Source: Cinnamomum chago
Taxonomy: Eukaryota; Streptophyta; Magnoliopsida; Laurales; Lauraceae
DNA: 64,000 bases
Direction: 5' to 3'
Assembly (NCBI GenBank): GCA_038049695.1
Contig: CP142452.1
Coordinates: 54,642,501-54,706,500 of the forward strand
The translations under genes and the position numbers were made by a program. This document shows, one piece after another, positions 43,536-55,001 of this stretch. How positions within the stretch are numbered: position 1 is the stretch's first letter; each line of letters begins with the position of its first letter. The notes under the pieces are model-generated. The model saw only the letters and a program-made list of their open reading frames with translations, had not been told where the DNA came from and ran no database searches.

Positions 43536-46500
43536 ATGGCAGCTTCATTAACCATCACCTTTGATGAGAACAAGTACCAGCTCATGCTCCAAGACAAACA
43601 AACCAAGCGCACTTACAAGCGCCCTGCCAGCTGCCGAAGCGTCATTTCCCTCGGCAACTCAGAAGACACCGGGTCAAACTCTACTCCCCGGACCATTGTC
43701 TTCGGGTCATTGGGACCATTCCCATTACCCGTAGAAGAAACCGCACCTGCCAAGAAGCAGAGAACCGCCCCTCAACGTATCACTACAGTGATACCAAGGG
43801 CGATCATCAAGAAGCCTGAGGCCCGTAGCGCTCCTGCAAAGCCTCAACCTACAAGAAACCAGGTCTACTCAAAGACTTGGTCCCCAAGACCTTCACCCAA
43901 ACAAAGAAGGTCACAAACATCAGCAAAGCCAGTATACCTGGCCCCTCTCAAGGAGAACCGGTTCTACCCTCTTGCTTACATGAAAGAGGAGAAACCTACC
44001 CTCCGCCAAACAAAACCAACTCAGCACGAGTCGGCTTGCTCCTACAAGCCCAAAATCAAATCGGGCATCGTAAGGCCTCTGCAAGAACCTGCAAAGGCCT
44101 GCACTCCTACGAGTCGACCCTTCCTCTCAACAGGGGCCGAACTCGCCAAATTCAAGGCTTCGCTCCGGCAGGCAAATGACCGCGTCCAGATCCTGTCCCT
44201 GCCAGTCTTCAAAGAAGACAAGCTCGGCTGCTGCGCACCAGGGACTACGTCCTTCATTGCCAGAGCACAGCCGGAGCTAACTGAAGCTCAAATCGCTCGC
44301 CGTATGCGCCGCCGCACGGCATATCGACAAAAGAGACTAGAGAAGCAAAGAACCCAGGATTCTACACTTCAGGTCTCCCAAAAATGGGTCGAAAAAGAAA
44401 GACCTGACCAAGTTGCTGCTGTTTATATGGTTGGCAAAACCAGAAGACGCCAGAAGTCAACAACTAAAATCCATGTCAGACGTCCGGTGACTCGCAGCGT
44501 CTCCCGGGCACGAAGACATAAAGAAAACTCTCCCGCTCCTTCAAGCCAAGGACATCGGAGTAATCACTCTTCGAGCTCTTCATCTAAGAGAATGAGCTCT
44601 AGCTCAGTCACCAAGACAATATCTTCATTCAACTCTCGAGGAATGAACGTCTTGGTCACAAATGCTGAGCAACCTCCACCGCATGATGACGTAACCGTAC
44701 GCATCCAGCAGCTGGAGCAAGGGCAGCAGAGGATAGAGACTCTAATAGAGAACCTAATTCTCAATCTTCAGCATCCACAAAACAATGAAGCTCCTCCGAG
44801 CCATCAAGGCGACGAGGAAAACGCGGAAAACAGTGAGTCACGCGCCCTTACCAAAAAGGACGTTGACGATATCCTCGCCAAAGCAAAAGAAGAGGATACA
44901 CTAAAGGAGCATGGGATCAAGCCACCATATCCCTTGTGGATGGACTCGGTCCCGTTCCCTACAAAATTCAAGCAACCTACTCTCCAAACATATACGGGAA
45001 AAGGTTCAGCTAGACAATACGTCATCCATTTCAAGATCCTGACGGGAGCTATTGCGGATCAAGATGCCCTCAAAATCCGCCTCTTTGCAAGTACCCTAAA
45101 AGGTACGGCCTTTGATTGGTACTCCACTCTGCCGGAGGACTCCATTCAAAATTGGGCCATGCTGGAGACATGCTTCCTAACCCACTTCAAAGGTGAGGAT
45201 CATCCTGTTACTACGGCTCAGCTCTGCAGCCTAAAACAGGGAGAGAATGAGTCAACATATGACTTCATTCACAAGTGGAAGGCAATGGCATACAAATGCT
45301 CCGATGTACTGCCACAAACGTCACTGGTCGACATCTGCCGAAACAACATGAGAGCAAGAATCCGCTCCATGATCATCGGCAACAAATCAAAGAACCTGGG
45401 AGAACTCCTGGAAGCAGCTATGGAAGCTGAAACGGTGATCAAAGACCTCAACAGTCAGAAATCATCAAAGAAAGAGCCGACTGCCATTGCAACCTCAAAA
45501 CCAAAGAAAAAGGAGGTTCTCAATGTGCAAACCAAGTCAGCTCCTCAGCAGCCAAAGGAAGCTGAAAACAAAGCTGCAGGTAAAAAGCCTGAACTCTCTG
45601 ATGCCTTCAAAGAACGAGTAGAGAAGAATACCTGTTCGATGAAGATGTTGAAGAAATCTTTGGGGCACTTCTCGCAAACGGTAAACTCACCTTGCCTGAC
45701 CCCAAAAGACAGGGATATGTTGGCAAAACCAACGATCCTCGGTACTGTCCATACCATCAGATGGTCTCGCATCCTCTCAATCAATGCTTTGTTGTGAGAG
45801 AGAAGATAAATGAGATGTAGAAAAATGGAGTCATCACCTTCGACAAGAACTATGGGTCTGCCTCCGTCAACATGGTGTCGTGTGGACAAAAACAAAAATC
45901 ACCAAAAGAGAAGATCACTACTTCCTTCAAGGTGATAAAGATGACCCAAACGTCCCAAGAGTTGGTTCCATATCCAACATCAGACGGACAGCCCATATGG
46001 GTACACCCCGATCTCCTAGAAGATGAAAATTGGGAGGTCGTCAAAACAAAGCCAACCGCTCAACAGCGAAGGCAAGCCAGGAGACAACTCCGCAAACTCA
46101 AACAGCAAGAGAAAGCTCCGAAAAAGCAAGAAGTCGCTGAAAAGGCAGAGACCTCATCTACCGCTTCACTGGGGGCAACAGAAGAGTCTCCTCCCAAGAC
46201 TTCAAAGGCGGCAAGAAGATTCACTCTTGGTGATTTCATGCCACCGCACCTCAAAGATGAAACTACGCAGGGGGCATCATACTCTTGCAACTCGGTGGTC
46301 GGATTCCCCATGGATGGATACGAGTCCAGTGACACCGCTAGCGACATCGATGAGTGGGAGGAATCCCTCGAAACAGGAGAATATCTCTCCGACGAGGAAT
46401 GGATCCCTGAATCTCATCTTATGCCAGTAATCTGGTATGACCCATTACAGCCGCAAGGATCCTGGTCTGATGATGAAGAATACCAAGAGGTTGTCCAAGA

Positions 46501-47120
46501 AAATACTCCAGTGGAACCCAACCATGTTGAACCACAAGGAGCAGACGAAGAAGAAGATTTGGCCCCCGTGCCTGATCTTGATGAATACGCAAGGATCTTG
46601 CAGCACCTTGCTATAGAGCAAGAACAAGGTCGCATCAATCAGCTTCGTCACAACCCAACACTGGAAGTTCCTGAAAATCTACAAGAATCTCCTCCGGTAA
46701 CCCCGAAAAACGAAGAAAGCTGTTGGATCGATGATCCTCCTACATCTGAGGACGAATCTGATTCCCAACAGTTCATCTTGGAGGCATCTTCCGTCAAAGT
46801 TACTTGCAATGCAATAGCTCAGGATGATAATTCCTCACCTTCTCAGGCTTCGTCTCCTGGAACAGTGACATCGGAACTCAAACCTCTTCCGACTGATCAC
46901 CTTGAAGAAATTCCAGCCGGTGAAATCTTCTTTAGAGAAAATCCGGTCAATTGGTCCCAAATGCCCGATCTCATCGGTGATATCTCGACCGACAAAATAT
47001 TCGATAAAGAAGGAAAGTTGCTGGATGTTGTTCGGGACTTGCTCCCGGTAAATGCTCCATGCAACACAATTACTGAAGATGGCAATGCTGACACAGAGAC
47101 ATCTTCGGCAAATGAGAAGG
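43536..47120 (+). pseudogene. Element 2 gag and gag-protease linker, interrupted
   Basis: The start MAASLTITFDENKYQ matches element 1 gag, so the ATG at 43,536 is preferred over 43,485. A basic, Ser-rich N-terminal region is followed by a coiled coil (about 44,690-44,770) and the Retrotrans_gag capsid at about 45,000-45,330 (DALKIRLFASTLKGTAFDWY). A one-base deletion near 45,630 shifts the frame. The other frame then carries the YCPYHQMVSHPLNQCF zinc-binding-like segment. A TAG follows at 45,818-45,820, then a long acidic linker. The frame is cut at NEK by the copia insertion, and after one target copy is removed it continues as EQPLDLEGD. Otherwise well preserved. Confidence 0.88.
47116..47120. 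repeat. Target-site duplication GAAGG, left copy
   Basis: GAAGG at 47116-47120 and 55002-55006 directly flank the TG…CA ends of the copia element. Removing the element and one copy restores the element 2 reading frame. Confidence 0.95.
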
Positions 47121-49009
47121 TGAAAGTCCACGAGGATCCTAACCCTAGAGGGGGGGGGGTGAATAGGGTGAGCTACAACTATGACCAAATTAAACCAATT
47201 TTAATTTCTTAAACAAAACTAGTCACATGTGATGAATAATCAATCAATATGCGGAAGCTAAACAAATCAATCACCACATAGCAATCACCACAACACAATA
47301 TTTATAGTGGTTCGGCCAACGTGCCTACATCCACTACCGGCTTGTGTCTCCAACACCCCACCGGATTCCACTAAGTATGCTTTTTCAAAGGCTAAGCAAT
47401 AACCCTAACAATGTTGTTTTTCTAAGGCTCAACAACAACCTTTACAAGATGCTTTTCAAGGCTAAGCAATAACCTATCAATGTGCTTTTAGAGGCTAAGC
47501 AATAACCTTTACAAAATGCTTTTCTTAGGCTAAGCAATAACCTTACACAATTCAAGATTTCTCAAAGAAAGTGTTTACTCAACACTCTAAGAGATTACAA
47601 TTTTAGCTCAATGAAATTGCCTCTTAAATAGGCGGATATGAAAGTTTAATACAAACTCACACAAACACTCTATGTATGCAAAAGTGTATGATTATGATGT
47701 GTGTGTGTGATGACTCCAATCAAGTTTAAAATGAAGGCTCACTCAATATATTGCTTAAAGCAATTCAAAGTTTAAAGCTCATAAAAGATTTGATTGAAGT
47801 CTTATGCAAATCACATGTATGAAATTCAACTTGTTTATGACATAAAAATCAAGAACTAACAAGTTGTATAAAAATGACTAATTTAGAACATGTGATGCAT
47901 GTGCATGTTGTTTTCAAAACCAAATTAATTTTACTAATACTTAAATGAATGAAAACAACAAGCAATGTTTCAACCAAGTAAAAGACTCATGCTATGAAAG
48001 AAAAACAAAGATTTTGTCTAAGCATGATTTAAAAAGTTAACAACTTGGATTGAAAACAAAGGTGAAGAATCCAATCTTAATTAGACCAAAGATTAGAAGA
48101 ATAATGGATTCAACACATCATAGTTATTATGCTAAATATCACATACCAATAGTTTAAACAAAGCACATAACTATGATTAATAAAGGTAGAGCTTACTTGG
48201 TGGTTTAACTTAATAATCCAAGCTTTCGCTCTCCTAAATGCCTCCTAGCCTTTCCAACTTCATCCCCTTTCAATGGCTCCAAAATGCTCTCAAAGGTTCA
48301 TAGTTCAAGCATTGAAAAAGGTTGGAAATGAATGGACTTTATAGCCAAAAAGTTGCCAACGGCTAGTTCTCGGTCGACCGGCAAAGAGGTCTCGGTCGAC
48401 CGGGAAGGCACAACGGTCATAAAAATGACCGTTGGAGGCTTACAGTTCAAAAACTGTACATTTGTCCTGCAGTGTTCTCGGTCGACCGAGACCCAGGTCT
48501 CGGTCGACCGGCGACACTGCCGGGACTCCCCCAAAAATTCCAACTTTTGCATTTTGAAGATTTTCTTTGTGGAATTTTGTGGGTCACTAAACCAAGCTTA
48601 AAAACATGTTTTAAAACATTTAAAAACATGAAACACACAAAGCCTAAAATGATTCAAAGGTTTAAAACCAAAGGCAAGCTTGATTAGTAAAAACTCTTTT
48701 CAATTGAAATTGCATACAAAATGATTCTTTTTGTGAAGAATGTATGCAAGACTCAAACCTAAATACACAAGATGATTTTCCAAATGTAGTGCACAAGGAA
48801 ATAGGTTTTCAAAAGAGTTTGGGTTTCAAAACTAATGCATCCAAGTTTAAAACCAAACCATGCATAAAACAAAAGCTTTTCCAAATCTTAAAAGCTATGC
48901 ATGAATAAAACTAGATTTCAAGATATTTTAAATCAATGCATGTGTGTGAACTCAAATGATGCCAATATGCAAATGCATCCACCAAATTGCAAAAACAAAA
49001 TACCTAACA
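47121..49009 (-). repeat. 3' LTR of the copia element
   Basis: TGAAAGTCCACGAGG … AATACCTAACA. It includes a G10 run near 47,150, a TATA box on the - strand (TATAAA, 48,338-48,343) and CGGTCGACCG palindromes at 48371, 48393, 48479 and 48501. The PPT abuts its inner end. Confidence 0.95.
48371..48510. repeat. CGGTCGACCG palindromes in the copia 3' LTR
   Basis: Four exact copies of the 10-bp palindrome start at 48371, 48393, 48479 and 48501, forming two pairs with 22-bp spacing. The nearest starts 28 bp from the TATA box on its upstream side (element strand). Confidence 0.95.
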
Positions 49010-49021
49010 ATCTCCCCCTTT
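49010..49021 (-). other. Polypurine tract of the copia element
   Basis: AAAGGGGGAGAT on the - strand, directly before the 3' LTR. It is the same tract as in the truncated copia-like element at 25,091. Confidence 0.85.
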
Positions 49022-51414
49022 GCAATTTGATGGCAACTTACTCATCATTGAAATTACACACCAAGGTCTTCAGCTCCCCCTCAGCTGGACAAGTCTTGAA
49101 ATCTTCTTGGATGCTTCTTCTCTTAGCTTGGGCTCTTGAGCTCTTTTCTTCAATCTTCTTGATGCTTGGTGCTTGATCATTCTTCAAGCTTTCTTATCAT
49201 CTTCCTCTCTATGGCCAAGCATCTTCTTTAGCTCCAAGCTTTCTTTCTTCTATTTGCTCTCCCCCTTTGACCATGCCTCTTTCTTCCTTTGGCAAGGTAT
49301 GTATTCTCTCCCCTTGTAGAAGATCATACACAACTCTCCCCTTTGGAAGCTTGGACTTTCTCTTCACCCTTTTGAGAACATGCATAATTTCTCCCCCTTT
49401 GCCATTAAATTGCAAAGGTACCTACACACATGAAACAAGGAAAATACCATTAGTAGCACCTGTTAACAATTGAAATCGAAAATGAAATGCATAACAGGCT
49501 ATCATGTGAGGTAGTAGTCTCTAAGGGCTCAAAGGCATTCCAATGGTCAATTTGATCACAACTAATACTTCCTATGAAGGTTTACACTCCCCCTCAATCC
49601 ATTCTCTTCTTTTGTCAAACTTTTGACAAAGATTTAACTATTAGGTGCAAGAAGAAGATGGTTTAACCAAGTGAGGGTTAACTTCAAGGAAAGGATTAGA
49701 TTCATTTAACTATTGAGCACAATATGATCAATTTACCAAAAGAGAGCTAGGACAAATGAGAGAAGCAATCATGGATATCAATTGAAACAAACATATCAAT
49801 TGAGATTAAAGGATATGACTATCAACATAATCACTCTAAAATGGATTCAAGAATGTTACTTATTAGGAAAAATCCAAATTAGAGCTATCCATGATATGGG
49901 GTTTACTCAAACATAGCATCAATCAATATTACTTATGAAAATCATATGCTATGTAAGTTTTGAAATCATTTCATTCAATCAATAAATATGACTATTAAAG
50001 TGCATGAAAGAGTGAAATGAAATTCAATCATGAAGCCAACCTCAAATAATAACCAACCAATATTATTAACACATAAACATGGTGGTCATGAGATTTACCT
50101 ATGAGAGCAAAAAGAGGTGGCAATCATGAGCATTATGATGCTAATGGTGTGTGACGTGGAACAATTATATAACTATGAAGATTAGTCCAAAGCACACAAG
50201 GTCTATCACATACACAAGATAAGATATCAATTGGATATGAAATCAATGGAACATTATACCAAATGAAACCAATTGAATATGATAACATGAGTAAAAGCAA
50301 GGATGTGATACACTTCCATCAAGCATCATAAATGCATATTCATCACTTTTAATGATATTCCTAAAGAGCATAGTGATGAACAAGGCAAATTGCAATGCAA
50401 AAGGATAAAGCTTTGTAATGCATGCAATTTCCAAAGTGTCTAGATCATATGAATTCAACACTAAGAAATCCATCAAACAAGAGATATAACTATGAAATAC
50501 AAGTAATGGATTTCAAAAAGGTTCATATGATCAAGAACACTAATATGAGGTTGAAACATGTATAAGGATGATATCAAGAGAATACACATGAATCAACATC
50601 ATAACCATCCACAAAGAAATGACTATTAGGCATAGAGGATGGATTTGGGTTCTAGTATGGTTTTTACAAATACTACCAATATCACAACCATACATGGAAC
50701 CAATTGTCATTTGCATATGAAAAAGAATGTAAACACATAAGCTAAGGATGCAAACAACATACATTTCCATTTCTAAAGATAATGAAACCAAAAGAAAAGG
50801 AAATGAGAACATGGAACATGCTTAGAAGAATATAACTAATGAGGTTAAAGAGCATTTCCATTCAACCAATCTTCAAATCATTTTGATAAACAAAATCCAA
50901 CAATGAGCATAAAAAGAATGAATTTGAAGATCAATTTTCAACATTGTATTTTAAAAGATATAACTTAAATGAAACACATACAAGTTGATTTTTCAAAACA
51001 ATGTTCTCCATATAAAAGTATACCTTATAAATCCATGGAAAAACTTGAATTGATTCAAATCATTTGATTTACAAAAAGGATCTAACTAAGACATCCATCA
51101 AATGATCTAACAACAATTGATCATGACAAATTAGCTATGAAAGCTTTTAACATCACAATCAATTAATCATGTAGAAATGCAATGCAAAACATATGAGTGC
51201 AACAAGCAAATCAAACATGATGAGATTAAAATCAAAAGATTTTGAAAACCATGAAGTGTAACTTAGAATGGTGTATGAAAACAAAATCAATTGATCATAA
51301 ATAAGAAATGCATCTTAAGAAATGTAACTAAGAGAGAACAAAATGCAAATGCAACATGACCAACAAAGAGATTTAACTTACAAAGAATAGGTTGGTCAAT
51401 GAAGGTCCAAGACC
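49022..51414 (-). mobile_element. Non-coding internal region of the copia element
   Basis: About 2.4 kb of A-rich sequence stands where pol would be. No RT (YVDD), integrase or RNase H motif is visible in any frame. It has an irregular repetitive feel on the + strand (AACTATGA, ATGAGATT, AATATGAT words). No gene is supported. Confidence 0.7.
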
Positions 51415-53001
51415 CTAAGGTTTGTCTAAGTAGATGACTTTAGGAATCCACCTAAGGTCTTGGGAGGGTTGAACTTTGAGGTCTATTTTGGAATTCTCAC
51501 CAACTAAAGGAGATTTAACTTGATAAATTTTCAATTTGAACTTATCACCAAGATATTTAGATTTCACTAAATTTAGCTTAGATTGGTGATTAGTCTTTTG
51601 ATGTTGGTGAGTTTTCTTCTTAGGGGATTGATTCATTTTTCTTTTCTTCTTATTTTCTCCCTTTCTTTGACTTTTGAAATTTAGATTTAACTTTGTAATT
51701 TTCTTCAAAAGTTCTTTCATGTTTTGACTTAAGGGAGGTAGGTTGAGAAGCTTTTTGTTAATAGATTCTTTCAAACTTGGTTTGACTTGTTTAAGCTTTT
51801 TAGAATCTATCTTAGGAGACTCCATTTTAAAGGATTTAACTTGTTTAGTCTTTTTGGAGTTTTCCTTGATTTTTAGTGTCTTACCCTTCAAGTTTGATTT
51901 TACTTTCTTTGGTTCAAAGATGGGATTAGACACATGGCTTCTTTTTCTTAGTTTGCACTCAAATGTAAAATGTTCTTCAATGCCACAATAATTACATTTA
52001 GACTTGGGCAAAGAAGTGTGAGTGCTAGAGAATGAGGACTCACCTTTCACAAAAGTGTTGGTGAATTTAGGGTTATAAGACATATTCCTATTAAATCCAA
52101 TACCCGTCCTATCTCCATGATGTTTACCCAATTTAAATAATTTTTCAAGTTTCTCTTCACTTTGGGTAAACTTGCACTCATACTTTTGTTTATAGCTTTC
52201 AAGTTGAGTGACTTCGGTTTTAAGGGTTGAATTTTCATATTTAACTTTTGTTAGTTCATTTTAAATTCCCTTAAAATTGTTTAGCTCTTCATAGGCAAGT
52301 TTTAACTTAGAATTAAGCTCATTAACAACATTTGATCCAAGTTCTAAAGTTTTTAAATTACTTTGAGCATTAGACAAATTTTCATTGGAAATTGTCAACT
52401 TGGATTTTAAATAGTTAATGTTTTCATCTTGTCTTTTAATTGTATCTCTTAGGTTCAAATTTTCATTTTTAAGTTCATCACAATTTATCTTAATCTCATT
52501 TAATTCATCTTGAGCATTAGATAAATTTTCCTTAGAGATAGTCAATTTAGATTCAAGATTGTTAAAGTCTTTATCTTGCCTTTTTATTTGATCTCTTAGA
52601 ATTAAATTTTCCTTATTGACATTATCATAATCCATCTTTAATTCTTTTAGTTCATCTTGAATGTTAGATAGATTATTTAAAGAGATCATGAACTTAGAGT
52701 CTAGACATTTTATTACTTCTTCTTTCTCTCTAAGTTCATCTTTTGAAGAGGCTAATTCTTTGGTTAGATTTTTAGATTCTTCTCTTAAACTTTTGTTTTT
52801 CTTCTCAAGCTTTAAGGATATTTCATATAATTCTTCAAAGGCTTGTTGAAGATCATCTTCATCATACTCAATTTCTTCCTCTTTTGAGTCAAATTGATAT
52901 TCATTTAATTGATGGTTTGAATCTCTAATAGAAGGAAGAGTGAGAGGTCTAGAAGAATCTACAAAGTCTAGCCTAGTGGAGTCCATTCTAATGATTTTCA
53001 A
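51415..53001 (-). pseudogene. Gag-like protein of the copia element, with one in-frame stop
   Basis: The frame runs from 53,001 to 51,415, interrupted only by TAA at 52,261-52,263, for ~528 codons. The first ~245 residues are mostly a long acidic coiled coil (DDLQQAFEELYEISLKLEKK). After the stop comes a short linker and a CCHC knuckle CNYCGIEEHFTFEC (C-x2-C-x4-H-x4-C). A very Lys-rich tail follows (KKLKQVKPS, GENKKKRKM). This resembles the C-terminal half of SIRE/Maximus-type gag; the N-terminal UBN2-type part is absent. It may bind RNA or assemble with gag from a relative. Confidence 0.7.
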
Positions 53002-53081
53002 ATAAGCACAACTCTAGGGTTTTAACTCTAGGTTTTTACACCTAATCAAGAGTTCCAAACACTTGATCCTAAGGGATTAGA

Positions 53082-53100
53082 GCACTTGGCTCTGATACCA
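53082..53100 (-). other. Primer-binding site of the copia element (initiator tRNA-Met)
   Basis: TGGTATCAGAGCCAAGTGC on the - strand, 2 bp from the 5' LTR. TGGTATCAGAGC is the classic copia complement of initiator tRNA-Met. Confidence 0.93.
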
Positions 53101-53102
53101 AT

Positions 53103-55001
53103 TGAAAGTCCACGAGGATCCTTACCCTAGAGGGGGGGGGGGGGGGGGTGGTGAATAGGGTGAGCTACAACTATGACCAAATTAAACCAATTTTAATTTC
53201 TTAAACAAAACTAGTCACATGTGATGAATAATCAATCAATATGCGGAAGCTAAACAAATCAATCACCACATAGCAATCACCACAACACAATATTTATAGT
53301 GGTTCGGCCAACGTGCCTACATCCACTACCGGCTTGTGTCTCCAACACCCCACCGGATTCCACTAAGTATGCTTTTTCAAAGGCTAAGCAATAACCCTAA
53401 CAATGTTGTTTTTCTAAGGCTCAACAACAACCTTTACAAGATGCTTTTCAAGGCTAAGCAATAACCTATCAATGTGCTTTTAGAGGCTAAGCAATAACCT
53501 TTACAAAATACTTTTCTTAGGCTAAGCAATAACCTTACACAATTCAAGATTTCTCAAAGAAAGTGTTTACTCAACACTCTAAGAGATTACAATTTTAGCT
53601 CAATGAAATTGCCTCTTAAATAGGCGGATATGAAAGTTTAATACAAACTCACACAAACACTCTATGTATGCAAAAGTGTATGATTATGATGTGTGTGTGT
53701 GATGACTCCAATCAAGTTTAAAATGAAGGCTCACTCAATATATTGCTTAAAGCAATTCAAAGTTTAAAGCTCATAAAAGATTTGATTGAAGTCTTATGCA
53801 AATCACATGTATGAAATTCAACTTGTTTATGACATAAAAATCAAGAACTAACAAGTTGTATAAAAATGACTAATTTAGAACATGTGATGCATGTGCATGT
53901 TGTTTTCAAAACCAAATTAATTTTACTAATACTTAAATGAATGAAAACAACAAGCAATGTTTCAACCAAGTAAAAGACTCATGCTATGAAAGAAAAACAA
54001 AGATTTTGTCTAAGCATGATTTAAAAAGTTAACAACTTGGATTGAAAACAAAGGTGAAGAATCCAATCTTAATTAGACCAAAGATTAGAAGAAGAATGGA
54101 TTCAACACATCATAGTTATTATGCTAAATATCACATACCAATAGTTTAAACAAAGCACATAACTATGATTAATAAAGGTAGAGCTTACTTGGTGGTTTAA
54201 CTTAATAATCCAAGCTTTCGCTCTCCTAAATGCCTCCTAGCCTTTCCAACTTCATCCCCTTTCAATGGCTCCAAAATGCTCTCAAAGGTTCATAGTTCAA
54301 GCATTGAAAAAGGTTGGAAATGAATGGACTTTATAGCCAAAAAGTTGCCAACGGCTAGTTCTCGGTCGACCGGCAAAGAGGTCTCGGTCGACCGGGAAGG
54401 CACAACGGTCATAAAAATGACCGTTGGAGACTTACAGTTCAAAAACTGTACATTTGTCCTGCAGTGTTCTCGGTCGACCGAGACCCAGGTCTCGGTCGAC
54501 CGGCGACACTGCCGGGACTCCCCCAAAAATTCCAACTTTTGCATTTTGAAGATTTTCTTTGTGGAATTTTGTGGGTCACTAAACCAAGCTTAAAAACATG
54601 TTTTAAAACATTTAAAAACATGAAACACACAAAGCCTAAAATGATTCAAAGGTTTAAAACCAAAGGCAAGCTTGATTAGTAAAAACTCTTTTCAATTGAA
54701 ATTGCATACAAAATGATTCTTTTTGTGAAGAATGTATGCAAGACTCAAACCTAAATACACAAGATGATTTTCCAAATGTAGTGCACAAGGAAATAGGTTT
54801 TCAAAAGAGTTTGGGTTTCAAAACTAATGCATCCAAGTTTAAAACCAAACCATGCATAAAACAAAAGCTTTTCCAAATCTTAAAAGCTATGCATGAATAA
54901 AACTAGATTTCAAGATATTTTAAATCAATGCATGTGTGTGAACTCAAATGATGCCAATATGCAAATGCATCCACCAAATTGCAAAAACAAAATACCTAAC
55001 A
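53103..55001 (-). repeat. 5' LTR of the copia element
   Basis: Near-identical to 47,121-49,009. The length difference of 10 bp is fully explained by a G17 versus G10 run plus GTG beside it. The PBS is adjacent on the inner side. It carries the same four CGGTCGACCG palindromes (54,363-54,502) and TATA box. Confidence 0.95.

Larger units (their letters stand above)
47121..55001 (-). mobile_element. Complete non-autonomous Ty1/copia element (SIRE-like), 7.9 kb
   Basis: Two LTRs of 1,889 and 1,899 bp, a 5-bp GAAGG duplication, an initiator-Met PBS (53,082-53,100) and a PPT (49,010-49,021) define a complete insertion. The LTRs differ by about four substitutions plus 10 bp at one G-run, so it is young. 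The only coding trace is a gag-like protein with coiled coil and one CCHC knuckle (51,415-53,001). No protease, integrase, RT or RNase H is present, so it depends on enzymes from a relative. It lies in element 2 gag-pol. Confidence 0.95.

Noticed and set aside
48298..48687. Short ORFs duplicated in both copia LTRs
   Set aside because: They lie in LTR sequence and are duplicated only because the LTRs are; RSTET-type repeats come from the CGGTCGACCG palindromes.
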